Shown: piece by piece, positions 35,091 to 47,078 of the stretch
Numbering within the stretch: position 1 is the stretch's first letter
Layout: the number at the start of each line of letters is the position of its first letter
From: Pseudoscleropodium purum
Lineage: Eukaryota; Streptophyta; Bryopsida; Hypnales; Brachytheciaceae
NCBI GenBank assembly: GCA_963969395.1
Contig: OZ017802.1
Location: forward strand, 2,854,501-2,918,500
DNA length: 64,000 nt
Reading direction: 5' to 3'
Notes under the pieces: model-generated
Told to the model about the DNA's origin: nothing
The model's input: the letters and a program-made list of their open reading frames with translations, nothing else
The model's database searches: none
Program-made: the position numbers and the translations under genes

Positions 35091-38000
35091 AGGTATGGAT
35101 ATGCTACTTCAAGGGTGCTACTTGGTGATATCTATATCAAAAGTAGGTAATACCTAGTTAAAATTTAGCTATGGGTCCTAAAAATATTGTAATTACTTAG
35201 TTGTTTTGATCCTAAAAAATGAAATTTTTCTTTAAAAGAAAATAGCAAACCTCATTTGGTTGTAGCTAATTGGTGAAAAATTGTGCACAAAAAACTCACA
35301 AATGATGGAATCCTAATAAATCCATTCTTCACTCCATTACATACAACATTCACTTTCACAAGGAAAATTTTGAGGCCTACTTAAGGAAAATAATTAAAAA
35401 GTAGTCATGACATGGCATTGAAGTGACACTAGTAGTGCCACGTCAAATTTCAAATTATATATATACATATATTTTTCATAATTGCACTACAGTAGTGCAA
35501 AATTGGCAGCCTTCTTCTAGTTTTTGGTGAACAAATTTACTTATCTTTCCATCAAATAACATATTATCTATCATTCTGTATGTTGCCATTTGCAATTAGA
35601 TATGAATGAAAATTTTAAAATTTATTTTTCAAAGATGGAATCATATGTCTACTATAAGTTATAAAATTTTCAAATTTCTTGGGAGAAATTTGAAATTACA
35701 ATGAATTTCTTAAGAAAAAAATGAAAAAAATATATACCAAATACAAAATATACTCAAAAAAATATGAAATTTTCACCATAGATGTATATTACAATGTTGA
35801 ACATCATAGTATATATCAAAGCTATTGTATTAATCTAAAATTAGAAAATCAACAAACCATGGTTATATATCCAAAGTTCATATTGCTATAAAATATTGAA
35901 ATTTATGGATTTATCAAAAATTTCTAGTTGTAGTAGAAACTACATTTGATTAGCTTCATTTCACTAGTAGGACTCAAAAAAATTTTAAATCATTTTTATA
36001 GTTGAAATTCACATCAAGAGAAAATAGTAGGAAATGGCCCAAATACAGAGTACATTAGAGGGGTGATTTGTGGATTGAACATCTTTTTCTTTAGAAAAGT
36101 CAATAAGACCATAATGAGGGGATTTGCAATGTTATTCACTAAAAATGTACTAAAGTACCCTCCAAATAAATAAATTGTATGAAAAAATATATTTTTTCCA
36201 TTATATAGTGCCAAATGAAGTCATCTATCGACCACTCCAATCTGTAGCATCCTTACAAGGTTAACCTTATTGTTGAATTACCTTAACCTTTTAACGATGT
36301 TGACGGTGGAAAGTAGCCCATGGATGATATGGTTGTAAAAACAAGGAGTGCATTTATTGGTTTAGTGACTACCTTGGTCATGGAGGTGAGTCCTTTATGG
36401 ATTAAGTAACAACAAATGGTTTCAACCTTTACCCTGTGCTCACAAAACTGGTCAAATTTTAGAGTCTTTTTGAAAGTTGGAATGCATGATCTTGCTTTAA
36501 GTTTTGCAACAAGGCATTTGTCTTTGTAGCCCCCTTTGAAACCAACATATAGCACATCCATGATGATTACTACCTACTTAAAATTGAGATAATAATTTCC
36601 TTAAATGACCATCGTTTGTCACAATAAAATAGTCACTATGGAATGAATTTTCATCAAAAAGTTAGAAGCGTCTATTGTAATCACTACCTCAAATATTGTC
36701 ATTCAAAATTTTGATTATTGCCACTATTCCTCCCATTGTCGTTGACATCTCAAATCCTTTTTTGCCACTTCAAGCTAAATGCTTGATTGTCTTAGGTCCA
36801 CACCCAATTGCTTGGAATAGGCAAAAAAATGTTTGGATGGACCTTTGTACTTCATCCAAATCCCGAGGTTTACTTTTGTGGAACTTTGCTTCTACTAACA
36901 TAGGGATCATAAACCCAAGTAGGGAAAAAAATTGCATGAACCCTCCTATAGATAAAACATTTTCAAGTTTTTCAATAAATGACTCTATCTTACTATTCAT
37001 ATAAATAAGTTCTTTAGAACTTAGTGTGGACCTAAGATTCATGCCAATCTAAATTTGGTATATAAATATACACATGTATATTGTTACAATATAAATTTAT
37101 TAGAAAATAATTACAATTTAGAAATGATTGTTGTGCCTAAGAATGATGTACACCAATATATTTCTTCTACACACTTACATCTATAAGTTGGGGAGCTATT
37201 GAAGTGATTGATGTAAGAAGTAAGGGACTTTTTCCTAGAAAGAACTCTATAAAATGTGCTAGTGCACTTGCACCAAAGCTAACTAGGATGATTCAATGTT
37301 TATTTGGAATCCATAGATTCACAATATGTAATCCACTTACATCATTGTACTACAAAATGGTTTAACCTCTCCAAGAAATGCCATTTCAATCATTTTCAAT
37401 GCCAATAATTCAATTAGCCTTATGAATTTTCCAAATAGGAATGCATTTAGGGCATGATTATTATTTGCAAAAATCATTAGGCTGAATTTTTTCATTCTAT
37501 ATAAAATTCTCAAACTCATGACAAGATCTTTACAAATGTGTGTCAAAGATAAAAAATGTTAGAAGATCAAATAGTGTGGTTCAAATAATTGAATTGGAAA
37601 ATAGACAAAGTTCTCAAATCGGTAAAGCTCAAATCAAGAATGTGAAATCATTGTCATATTTAACTCTTAAATGCCTTGGGTCTTTTTGGATTAAAAACAT
37701 TATTGCTTTTGAAGTGTTATAGGTCTAAATTTCACTAGGGTATAAAAATCTCAACCATACAATCTTATGGTATATGTGTTGTAGATGACATAAATCAAAT
37801 TTGGAATTATTTGATTACATAAATTGCAAGATCTTAATTTTTGTATTGAAAAAAAATGTTAAAATTTTTCAAGTAGTACATTTAGAGGTGAAATTCGATT
37901 TCTAAACCTACTCAAATGAAAATACTTTAAACTACAAATTGGTGAAAGAAAATATCATTCAATTGATTCATTAGCTTTGAGATGTCAAAAAATAGCAAGA

Positions 38001-40657
38001 AAAGTTACAAAAAATACATCTAAGGTTGAACCTCTTACTAAAATGATTGTCATTCACTCATAACCTTTGGAATTGCTATGAAATTTTACCACAAATTTAG
38101 AATACTATCTGCAACTTTTCAAAAAAAATTATTAGAAATGAACACTATATGATGAAGAAACAAGCTGTTGAAGTTCAATGTAATCCAAAATCTCTGGATT
38201 TTGAACTTTGAATTGCTCCCAAACATTTAAAACAACTTGGATTGATATGAAAATTTGACTACAATAACTAGAACTTGAGAACAATATAAAGCATTTATTT
38301 TTATTGAAAACAAACATTTGATGAAGGAGATACAAGCCCCCAAAGTTCAATGAACTCAAATTGAATCTATGAACTTTGGATGGCTTTCAAAAAATCATTT
38401 TATCTTAGATTGATCTGAAATTTTTTTCACACAAACAAGAAGAGAGAAATGCCATCCAAAGTTCCATTGTAGATTTTCCAGAAAATTACAACACTTCAAA
38501 TTCGGACTTTTAGATTACAGTATGTGAGGACACCCTTAGTACCATGAGACACTTAGGGGTTAAAATTGTGATGGTATTATTACTTAAATAGAAACTAGGA
38601 ATGACAAGGTTATTGACTTACATCTCCTACCCATTCGTTGTTTTCTCCAATACCATACAACAATTATAAGAAGTATTGCCATTGCAATTTGAATGTACAA
38701 AGAGTCTATTCCCCACCAATGGGGTCTTGATGCAACTAATGTTGCCTGCAATACCATAAACACAACATTCTTGAGCACCCTTAGCATCCTTGCAAAAAGA
38801 ATGTAGATTCTTTTTGCTCCAAACATAAAAAATTTGACAATATTCCAAGTTTTTAGACTCAATTCACTTAGGCACTCAATTGTGATTCAATGACCTACTT
38901 TGATGTAAATCTCTTTCATACAATGATAAACTCAATAGTGATTGTCAATGATTCTGAATAGACTTTGTTTTATTATGTGAAGCTTTGTTGATAAAATTGA
39001 AGTATGGCAACATTTTTGAAGTTAAGTGTTAATAATAATAATAGTTCTTAAGGCACTATTTAATTTGATGAAAAACATATAATTAACTATGAAGGTTACT
39101 TGTGATTAATATTTCTTATAAACAAGGTAGAAATTTGGCAAGAAAATTGTTTCAATTTACCAAATTTCTTTAGAATTTGTTAGGAAATTCTACCATTTAA
39201 ACCAAATTGATAATCTATGCCATGAAAGTGTCTAAAAGCTTGGATTGTTATTAAAATTATTAATCATATGAAAGCCAAAAGACAACACAATATATGTGAC
39301 TTACCTATTACAAAACAATTTGGTATGATGAATAGTGGAAAAGCAAATGAGTAGGATATAATGCTTTCATAAAGACAAACTGGGAATGTCCTTTACTTGG
39401 CTATTTTATCATACCATGAATGTCTTGGGGTGGATTCCGTGTGTTGCAAAACCTTCAATAGTAAAAGTGAGCCAAATTGAGTTGATATTTTAAGGCCTCC
39501 AAAGAAGTGTTGCATATAAAAATGTTTTGAAATGTTCAATGTAGTAGGTAAGTTATACCATCTTAATGTTTTAATGTTCAGTCTACATGAATGAGTCAAA
39601 AGGAATGAGGAAGACATACAATAATGTGACTTTTCAAATATGTTTGAACCTCTTCATTACTCAATAAATGTAATCATGGCATGAATCAATTCTTGGAGAT
39701 GGTCAATGTAGTAAAGATGTTTTAATGAGGTATTCACTATAATAAGTAAGTTATACCATCTTCACGTCAAAGTGTTGGGTCCACACAAATGAGTCACAAA
39801 TGAGGAAACCATACATTGATGTAACTCTTCAAGCATGTTCAAAATTCTTTGTTTCTCATAGAATATAATAATAAGTGTGAATCCATTTTAGAGTCCAAAG
39901 TATCAAGATCAAAGATTCCAAGTCTCTAAAAACAATAAGGTAGTCAATCTTTCATTGTGAACCACTTTTTGTTTGGTCATGCTTTTAAGAACACACTTAG
40001 TTTGGAGTGATCCTATTTTATGAAAAAATACAATATTTATCCATAAAGTCCCAAGTGAACTACACAAAAACTAATATGAAGCAAAAGCATATCCACAATA
40101 CTACACACACACTTTGAACATTCATAACTTTCATATTATATTCAAATAATACATATTTTTTAATACACTGAAATCTCTCAAATAAAAAAACAAGACATAA
40201 ATTCAAAAAAGTTCCATCCTAAATACTAGAAGCAATTGATCATGAAAGCTATGGGAATGGATTCCTAACCTTGAAAAGATATCAAACAATCAATATTAGT
40301 ATGAATAAGCTTATAATTAATTGATTCATTCATACTAATATGGATTGTTAATGAAAGGTCAAATAAATTTTTTATTAAAAACTAAACTTCAAAAAGGGTA
40401 CTATAGAAGGCCTCAAAAAGATCACTACAAATCATATGACCTTCCTTATTAACATAAAATTGATGGAGCACCTTGGTACATCTAGTAAGACAAAGGTTGT
40501 AAAAACCATCATCAAAACCATGTCAAAAACACTATCCAAACATATGAATGGTGTCTATTCACAACATAAAACAAGCTTCCTAAGAATACATCATAACCTT
40601 TTGAAGTCAAATCCCAACATCTTTTGTAAAGGAAGGGACACCTAAAATTTCCAAGGG
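35091..40657. other. 5.6 kb AT-rich stretch with possible decayed coding remnants
   Basis: No intact gene. Minus-strand frames at 36561-36283, 37042-36770, 37546-37337 and 38862-38584 have protein-like composition (for example KPRDLDEVQRSIQTFF, and in the next frame YGIAGNISCIKTPLVG). They are short and broken, and I cannot assign them. They could be pieces of a decayed transposon gene. A short AT dinucleotide run lies at about 35456-35472. Confidence 0.4.
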
Positions 40658-40903
40658 ACCAAAAGTGGTACTTGATCAAATGTTTAGCTCATGTACATCC
40701 CATGAATCGATCAATGTACCTATTATCAAGGAAGCAATTTAAGAAAATTTCCCAATAAAAAACTTGAACCCCTTCATAGGACCAAAAGCTGCGCTTGATC
40801 AAATGTTTGGCTCATGTACATCCCTTGAATCAATCAATGTACCTATTGTCAAGGAAGCAATTTCAAAAAATCTCCCAATAAAAAACTTGAACCCTTCAAC
40901 TAG
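40658..40903 (+). repeat. 123-bp tandem duplication with coding-like content
   Basis: Units start at 40658 and 40781 and share ACCAAAAG, CTTGATCAAATGTTT.GCTC, ATGTACATCCC and CAAGGAAGCAATTT. A shortened third piece follows to about 40950. Translated, both read PK.ALDQMF.SCTS.ESINVP and continue with NLPIKNLNP or a variant; the first unit has a stop. This suggests a decayed repetitive protein gene or transposon-derived repeat. I do not recognise it. Confidence 0.7.
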
Positions 40904-41120
40904 TCTATTACCCCTTAATCAACATGTACCTATCATAAAGAAGCAATTTTAAAGAAGCAAGTTTAGAACATCTACCAATGAACTCTAATCCTTCGAAACT
41001 TTTGCATGCAGCATCCAAATAACAAATTCTTCAGTGAGTTAGAATTCTCTTTCATTTGCCAACAAAAAAAGTCCATTCCTAAGATAAATAAAAAAGAATG
41101 AACAGCCTGCTAATAGGAAC

Positions 41121-43448
41121 TCAATGCTCAGTGGCGAGATTGGATGCCTTACCTTTGAAAAGCCTCTTCTTGGCATACAAAGTGACATAAACCAGAGCCA
41201 GCAACGCAGGCACTTCAATCAAAGGCCCAATGGTGGCGGCCAGCGCTTCCGCACTGTCAATGCCGAAGCTTCCCACAGCAACTGCAATGGCGAGCTCGAA
41301 GTTATTGCTGCTGGCCGTGAAGGCCTGCGTGACCACTTCCTCATACGGCATTTGGATGCCCCTGCACACAAACAAACAGGAGAAGAAGACGATGGCGAAG
41401 TAGAGCAGGAGTGGCACCGCCACTCGGCAGACCTCCCCAATGTTGGTGACAATCGAGTGCGCTTGGCTCGCAAACATGACAAAGATGGTGAACAGCAGAC
41501 CCAGGAGTGCCAAAGGACTAATCACTGGCACAAACCGTTTCTCAAACCAAGCCTTGCCAGCAATGAGAATAATAGTGTAACGGGTAATCACACCAGCTAC
41601 AAGCGGAACGCCTAGAAACAGAAGCACACTCTTGGCCACGTCCCAGACACCGACATTCACACTACCCCCTCCTAAAACCTTCACATAAAACAAGGCCAGT
41701 GGGAGGTAGAGGACGATTTGGAGAGTTGAATTCATGGCCACGAGAACAGCACAAAGCTCAGCATCCCCTCGAGCAAGGTCGTTCCATATCAACACCATGG
41801 CAATGCACCTGGCAATGCCGATGAGGATCACGCCTGTTCGGTAATGCTCAAGGTCGGGCAGAGTGGCCCAGGCGAGAGCAGTCATCAGAGCTGGGCCCAG
41901 GATCCAGTTGAAAAGGAAGCTGACGATGAGAGTTTTTGTGAGTTGGCCCTTCTGCAACATGCCGGGAAGAATTTCGTACTTCACTTTGCACAAGACAGGG
42001 AACATCATCACCCACAGGCCGATGGCGATGGGGAGGGAGACGGAGGCAATCTCCGCCACTTGGAGCTTGTGCTTCACATCCCGTTTGAAGTAGCCCACGA
42101 GAAGGGCGATGCCCATCACGCCCAGGATCCACACGAAGAGGTAACGGTCCACGAAGGATAGTCTCTTGTACACACTCGCCATTTCTGCACAAAATATGGT
42201 CGACGGTTTACGTATAAGTTGAGCTGATGGGAGTTGGCATTGAAAATGGTCTGACGCAAGGTAACTACACTTAATTGAAAAAGTTCAAGTATAGTTCCTA
42301 TTATTAGATTGGTCAATTTTATTTCTAGTTTTGTCAACAAATCACAAGAAGATTCTGACAACCAAAGTATGCATTGTGTCATCAAGTGAACGATAAAATA
42401 CTAAATGAAAAAGTTCCTACTATTTGCAAAAGTAATAAGGGTTCAAAGGTTCTTTGGTAGATGACCTAAAGCAGACATAAGACATTCTCAAATTCACTAT
42501 ATACTCATCAGCAACGATTGTCCTGGTGACCATTTAAGATTGCGGTACTGAATTAGGTGAAGTTACTTTACTATATGATGTTCTTGCAACAATGTGGTCG
42601 TGATCTAAAATGGTGGAGGTAAGGGACTTACTTGGGGTGTCTGCTGCTCCTTGCTTTGGTAAGATGGGGTCACAGATGAGCTCCTCTCCAGTGGGTAGCA
42701 CCACTGACACTTTGGTTGCTGCATTGACCGCCTGCACATTTGAGCCGACCATGAATTAGCTAATCGCTCGGCCAAGCATTCAATGAGTTATACAGATTAA
42801 TACTCATAGTCAGGTAGTGATCTAGTTCCGGGGCTTTCAGCTGTTGGGTGATGTCCATTCTTAGAATGAATTTTTTTTGTTGGTTTTTTGTCCTGAATTT
42901 ATGAGGATTTCAATGCAATGAAACATGTATTATTTGGATACAATACGAATAAGTGTGAACTGTTGAAGTAGTAAGATTCCAATACCAAACCTAGACTACC
43001 ATTTTGATTGCTCATGTTGTGGAAAGTATAATATAAATATGGACAAACTTTTAAGTTCTTCACCAACTTAAGAGAAGAACATCGCATGTGTTGGTTACTA
43101 TAAAGAAGTTTCAGGACAAATATATATCCTGTACGAACTCCTCAAAACTGCGAAAAACAACTGCTTAAAAGGTTAAAATAAGTAAACAAAAATATGTACA
43201 TTGAAAATTCTGCAAGCTGGGGACTGAAGTGAGTGATGTACCTCTGCAGAGCAGCAACACTTGACGTCTTTGGCGTGCTGGCTGGAGCGAGCCGGGAAGT
43301 CCGCCACGTTGGTGCTCCAGGCAAAGCGACAGCGCAGTCCGTCCCGCCCGCTCTCCAGCGTCACGTTGCCCAAATACTCTTCGTCTTGCACCTTGCATAG
43401 CACTTCCAAGTCCTCTGTTCCGTAGGAATCAACCCCCATCTCTGCCAT
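41121..43448 (-). CDS. ACR3: ACR3-type arsenite efflux transporter, 3 exons, 456 aa
   Basis: Exons on the minus strand: 43448-43242, 42731-42632 and 42184-41121. Junctions are GCAGAG|gtacat, tgtgcag|GCGGTC, CCCCA.A|gtaagt and tgtgcag|AAATGG; phases close and the 1371 bases divide by three. The core (from Met104, 353 residues) is a complete ACR3: ten hydrophobic helices, the conserved Cys in GIARCIAMVLIWND, NSTLQIVLYLPLALFYV, and FTASSNNFELAIAVAVGSFG. ACR3 exports arsenite (AsIII) across the plasma membrane or into the vacuole using the proton gradient. The first two exons add 103 residues with no membrane segment, including a KCCCSAE triple-Cys run (Cys64-66) and a PTGEELICDPILP stretch. Bacterial and fungal ACR3 start near the core, so the extension is unusual. 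The core could be translated alone from Met104. Confidence 0.95.
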
Positions 43449-43714
43449 TATGCTCGCTGGACACCAAAACCCACAAACAAAAACAAAACCCCAATGAGAA
43501 ACGATCCTGAGTGTGGTGAAAAAGTCTTTAACCCTAACAGGACCCTACGCACAGCAGGGGCGCCACAATTCACAATGAGAAACGATCCTGAATGTGGTAA
43601 AAAATCCTTGAACCCTAACAAGACACAACACACAACAGGGGCGCCAAAATTCACAATGAGAAACGACCCTAAATGTGGTGAAAAAGCCTGAAACTGTAAC
43701 AGGACCAAACACAT
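43448..43714 (-). other. Possible upstream ORF ending at the ACR3 start codon
   Basis: An 88-codon frame starting ATG at 43714 runs through the 81-bp tandem repeat on the minus strand and ends in TAA at 43450-43448, forming TAATG with the ACR3 start. The product would be repetitive and hydrophobic (GSFLIVN..AP units). If the transcript starts upstream of it, it would be an upstream ORF in position for termination-reinitiation. It may equally be a passive result of the repeat length being a multiple of three. Confidence 0.3.
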
Positions 43715-43810
43715 AACAGAGGCGACACAATTCACAATGAGAAACGATACCGAATATTGTAAATAATCCTTAAACCCTAACACACAATAGGAGTGTCAAA
43801 ATTCACAGTC
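43492..43810 (-). repeat. 81-bp tandem repeat, 4 units, directly upstream of ACR3
   Basis: Units start at 43492, 43573, 43654 and 43735, exactly 81 bp apart, each beginning CAATGAGAAACGA. Identity is high in the first two and falls towards the fourth, which is shortened. The array begins 44 bp from the ACR3 start codon, so it lies in the 5' leader or core promoter. Each unit carries a GAACCCTAACA-like block. Confidence 0.95.
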
Positions 43811-46287
43811 ACTTGGCTGTGAACATTGACACTAAACCCCAAGAAAATCGAATCCAAGTCTTGCATCCCCAACACAAAACCAACACTAAACCTCAATTCT
43901 GACTCCACAGCCCCATTTCAACCAAACAGCATTCACGAAAGATGGGTTGATGCTTCTTCTTGGGTCTGCACCTCTTTCTCCTTCAATCGCCTTCAAAGCT
44001 CCCGAAACTGCTGCAATTCGAACTTCGGTCGAGAGTTTGTCAAAACAGATTATTGAAGCTGCAAAGTGAATGAACTCCGAGAGTCACGATTGACTGTACT
44101 GTAATGCTGATTCTAGCTCATTCATGCATCATCGAATTCACGTCGGGATTCGGGATTTCAGGCCGGTGCAACTGGATTACTTTACTAATCCACCCTGTCT
44201 GTATGTTTGTCAGATTAGATTAGATTGGATTCTGTTGAGATTCTTCGAGAGTGTGCGTGCACTGGAATCGGAAAGGGATATTCGGATCTTGGGACGACCT
44301 TTCTTTACATAGTCTTACTTAAATTGGTGTGTTTGTAGAAAGGTGTTCACACGTGTCGTATCATGAGTGGTTGTAAGATCCTCGAAATGTGACGTGGAAG
44401 GGATCTCTGGGGAGGAGTTCGTCGATGGTCGGGCAAATGGGCTGAAATTTAGGTCTGCCCCGGTTCTTGGTGGTGTGTACTTGGTCGCGGGCAGGAGATT
44501 CCCGGTCAGTATCGTGGGTTGTTCCTTTCTGGACGGCAAAGGATCCTGCAGTTGATACCCAGGGGGATACTGGGGGAGGGGTTGTTGCGGGTGTCAGTGT
44601 GCCGTGACAGTGGCGGGTATTGGGGAGGATGATCGTTGGAACTTGGAAGAGTACCTTTGGTTTAACCTAGGGTCAGGTAACGACACCTACTATACATTCA
44701 GATCAGATTCGGCACCCAGGTATCAAAATAATTTAATTTTGGGATTTCAACAATTCAACACCTTGAATTGATTTTCCTTGCTTTCGGCACATTAGAGATT
44801 TAGTCCTCCAAATTTTTCAAATTTTTTTATCTTTTGAATTTGCTTTGATGAAATGGATTGAGTTTCCTATTCAATCATGCCTACCACATGTTCTTTTTTT
44901 CTAAATTTTTTTAAGAAAAATGATTTTTTGGATATTTGGAATTGGCAACAAGGAAATATTATCAGATTTTCAAAAATAGCCATACAATTTTTTCATGTTT
45001 TAGACATGTTTCAATGTTTCTCTAATTATCTACTAATTTGGCCTAAATGTATGATATTTGCAACCCTTCTCTAAAACCAATTCCTACAGATTATTGCCTA
45101 AAATATGCTCCTACAACTCATAAGAGTTTAGGATTGATTACGGAAGCATCTATTTTTAGTGATTGAAAATTCATAGGTTTTTCATATAATGTCCAAAGAA
45201 TGCATTGTAAGAGAATCTAGAATTTCTTTTTAACTATAACAAAATCTTATATAAAACTCCTCAATATAATAATGGAAAATATAATGAACTACCTAATTGC
45301 TTAATTGGTTCAATATTCCTTGTATTTTGAATCTTAAATATTTATTTATAATTCTTTTATTCTTTTAAAAAACTAGGAAAAAGATAAGTGTAGATATTTC
45401 CTATAGGTGTTTGCAATTGAATTTTGAAAATTCATTTCTATGGTTTCTAATCCATTATCATATAAAAATATGAAATACAACAAGAAAACTGGATTTTTTT
45501 GAAGTTGAAGTTTACTATGCTTGAATGTGATTGCATAATGATGCAATGTTAATCGTGTATGACAAAAAATTGCCAATTGTTCAATCACCTTCAATAAGCT
45601 TACACACTTTCTTGTGCACATCATTCTTGTAACTACCAACTTCAATTAATCATATCAATTAGAATATTGGAGCTCTTTCCTTGAAACTACTTGCAATTAA
45701 GAGATTCTAATCTTGGCAAGAAAGTTCACAATAATCACTACGTATGAAGAACTTAACGTGACCAACAAACTTCTATATTTTAACTCTACAAAAATTGAAA
45801 AATTGAAAGAACTTATTGAATTAATGCAAAAAAGATAGAGAGGGATATCTATAGACATGCTTGAAGTTCTAATTTCATTAATGCCTCATAGAATGAATGC
45901 TATAGTGTGTACTAAAGGTGGAGGTACTAGATGGTAGACATGTAGCAATACATAGCCAAATTCTTGTATTTCTTCAAAATATTCTATAACTTGAAAATAG
46001 ACTACTTTGATCTTTCCATTACACTTTATGATTTTCAATTTGATGCAGCAATATGTAGCCAATCTCAGATACACTCAGAAAAATTCAATCAGCATGCCTC
46101 CCTAACATTTTGGATTAAGAAATTTTCATCGATCCTCAACTTTGACTTGTTCCAAAGGATGTTTTCAACTTCGCAACTGCGTTACTTCAAGAGGTAGTAG
46201 CGTCCAAGACGAAGGCTCAAAGGTGCAGTATACATCTATAGTTAGAAGCGTTCGAAGCAGGTCGCTTCCGATGGCACCTGGGTGATA
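43811..46287. other. ACR3 upstream region and gene-free stretch
   Basis: The part at about 43900-44700 is GC-richer, with GGGGGATACTGGGGGAGGGG near 44568, and probably holds the ACR3 promoter. From 44700 on it is AT-rich, with short frames on both strands and nothing recognisable. Confidence 0.45.
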
Positions 46288-46590
46288 TCATAGCCTACGA
46301 AATCGATAGGTTCTGGGAGATATCATATACCTTCCTTCAGGATCCTGCCAAAACATATGGGTCGTGCGAGTTGCAGCATCACCAATGTTCTTGATCTTTG
46401 CATCAAATTGTGACTTCACAAACTGTACAGCCCAATACCTGCATGGAGCAAAATAACCGTTCTCGATCGAGTTGAGGAGTCTGGTCACAGAATAATGGTT
46501 CAAGGCAAAGTGCTGGTACTGGAATTTGTTAAAGCAGACACTGCATGAAGTAAGGTAAGAGCAGGAAAGAAGAAATGACGCAGATTTCAT
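46288..46590 (-). other. Unassigned 100-codon ORF downstream of RAD51B
   Basis: A minus-strand frame starting MKSASFLLSCSYL contains a good internal splice acceptor (TTCATGCAG|TGTCTG at about 46541) and protein-like content (CRYWAVQFVKSQFDAKI, MFWQDPEGRYMIS). It lies about 490 bp beyond the RAD51B stop on the same strand, so it could be an exon of a separate gene or part of an alternative RAD51B 3' end. I do not recognise it. Confidence 0.25.
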
Positions 46591-47078
46591 GCCTTGATGA
46601 CAGCACCCTTTAAATGACTCAGCTGTCGTCGCCCAGATTGACGTCGGAAGTAAATGTTTTGGAGTACAAATTTATCTGCGGAGATATCATCAAACACTTG
46701 GAAACATGTGGGAAACAAAGAGCATGCTCAGACTAACAACAACGTACTTTCGCCCTCACCACTACCATAAACGCGTTAATTGGGCGAGTACACGTAAAGT
46801 ATGATGGCATTCATCATCTAGTAGGTTTCGCATAAAATATATGTCATATACATTGACGCTTTCTGGAAAGATGAGGGTAGGTAACTATCGTTCCAATGGC
46901 GTCATTAAATGGCTCGCACAGCAGCAGTATCAGATGAGATCAGGTTCAAAACAACAAGCACCGCAACACCGCAAGTAAGAGCAAAATATTCCAATATTTA
47001 CTGACAGTCAGACCAACACAACTGGAATGGCAAACGCAACTCCGACTGACAGCGTATACAAGTTTAAAACTATGGCAA

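Noticed and set aside
36283..38862. Several minus-strand frames with protein-like composition
   Set aside because: They are short, broken and in different frames, and no family was recognised; kept only as possible transposon remains.
43492..43810. 81-bp repeat array as a CRISPR
   Set aside because: The units are head-to-tail with no spacers, and the genome is a plant.
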